From: Actinomycetes bacterium
Lineage (GTDB): Bacteria; Actinomycetota; Thermoleophilia; Solirubrobacterales; 70-9
Direction of reading: 5' to 3'
DNA: 13,644 nucleotides
Assembly: GCA_023436605.1 (NCBI GenBank)
Contig: JAEZIQ010000045.1
Location: 1-13,644 of the forward strand
Part shown: positions 13,620 through 13,644 of the stretch, piece after piece
Position numbering within the stretch: the first letter of the stretch is position 1
How the letters are laid out: each line of letters starts with the position of its first letter
The notes under the pieces: generated by a model
What the model was told of the DNA's origin: nothing
Databases searched by the model: none
Seen by the model: the letters and a program-made list of their open reading frames with translations, nothing else
Made by a program: the position numbers and the translations under genes

Positions 13620-13644
13620 AAAAAGGGGCGGCCGCGAGGCCGCC
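13620..13644. terminator. GC hairpin, probable (bidirectional) terminator, cut by the window edge
   Basis: GGCGGCC (13627-13633), loop GCGA, GGCCGCC (13638-13644): a perfect 7-bp stem 32 bases after the racemase stop. The two Gs at 13625-13626 could extend it if CC follows outside. Five As (13620-13624) precede it, giving a T-run on the minus strand, so it would certainly suit a convergent gene from the right; a T-run on the plus side cannot be seen. Confidence 0.72.

Noticed and set aside
1..13644. Mobile elements, CRISPR arrays, tRNA/rRNA genes, phage attachment sites
   Set aside because: No transposase or integrase motifs, no spaced direct repeats and no tRNA-like folds were seen on either strand.

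Overview
The window is GC-rich, densely coding bacterial DNA. GTG starts, short gaps, a Ser/Asp-rich lipoprotein linker and a mycobacterial-type alpha-methylacyl-CoA racemase point to an actinobacterium. A Solirubrobacterales/Thermoleophilia-like source is a guess, not shown by the sequence. There are no RNA genes, CRISPR arrays, insertion sequences or origins that I can see, and no gene-free stretch longer than about 110 bases.

Left part (1-3230), small unlinked genes. The 3' end of a Fic-family gene runs rightward and meets a leftward thioredoxin-reductase-like flavoprotein; their stop codons share one CTAG. That flavoprotein diverges from an XRE-cupin regulator across 49 bp. The regulator converges with a leftward alpha/beta-hydrolase, which in turn diverges from a YfcE-type metallophosphoesterase across 33 bp. 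Starts here lack good Shine-Dalgarno sites, and several have a -10-like hexamer ending six bases before the start codon, as expected for leaderless mRNAs.

Right part (3337-13594), one rightward gene train of nine genes. In order: a phosphotriesterase-family metallohydrolase, a crotonase-type enoyl-CoA hydratase, an MFS transporter, a MaoC-type (hydratase-2) hydratase, a complete RbsBAC-type ABC importer (lipoprotein, double ATPase, permease), an acyl-CoA synthetase and an alpha-methylacyl-CoA racemase. Three junctions have overlapping stop/start codons. The two larger gaps (3231-3336 and 7124-7224) carry a G-quadruplex motif and inverted repeats that may be regulatory. A strong GC hairpin starts at the right edge and probably ends the unit.

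Working model (inference): a solute is imported by the ABC system, possibly opened by the metallohydrolase (a lactonase or esterase), charged with CoA by the ligase, epimerised at an alpha-methyl centre by the racemase, and processed by two hydratases of opposite expected stereochemistry. No acyl-CoA dehydrogenase, 3-hydroxyacyl-CoA dehydrogenase or thiolase is present, so the module would depend on general beta-oxidation enzymes elsewhere. The substrate cannot be read from the sequence, and I know of no described pathway with exactly this gene set; it is the best candidate here for an uncharacterised system.
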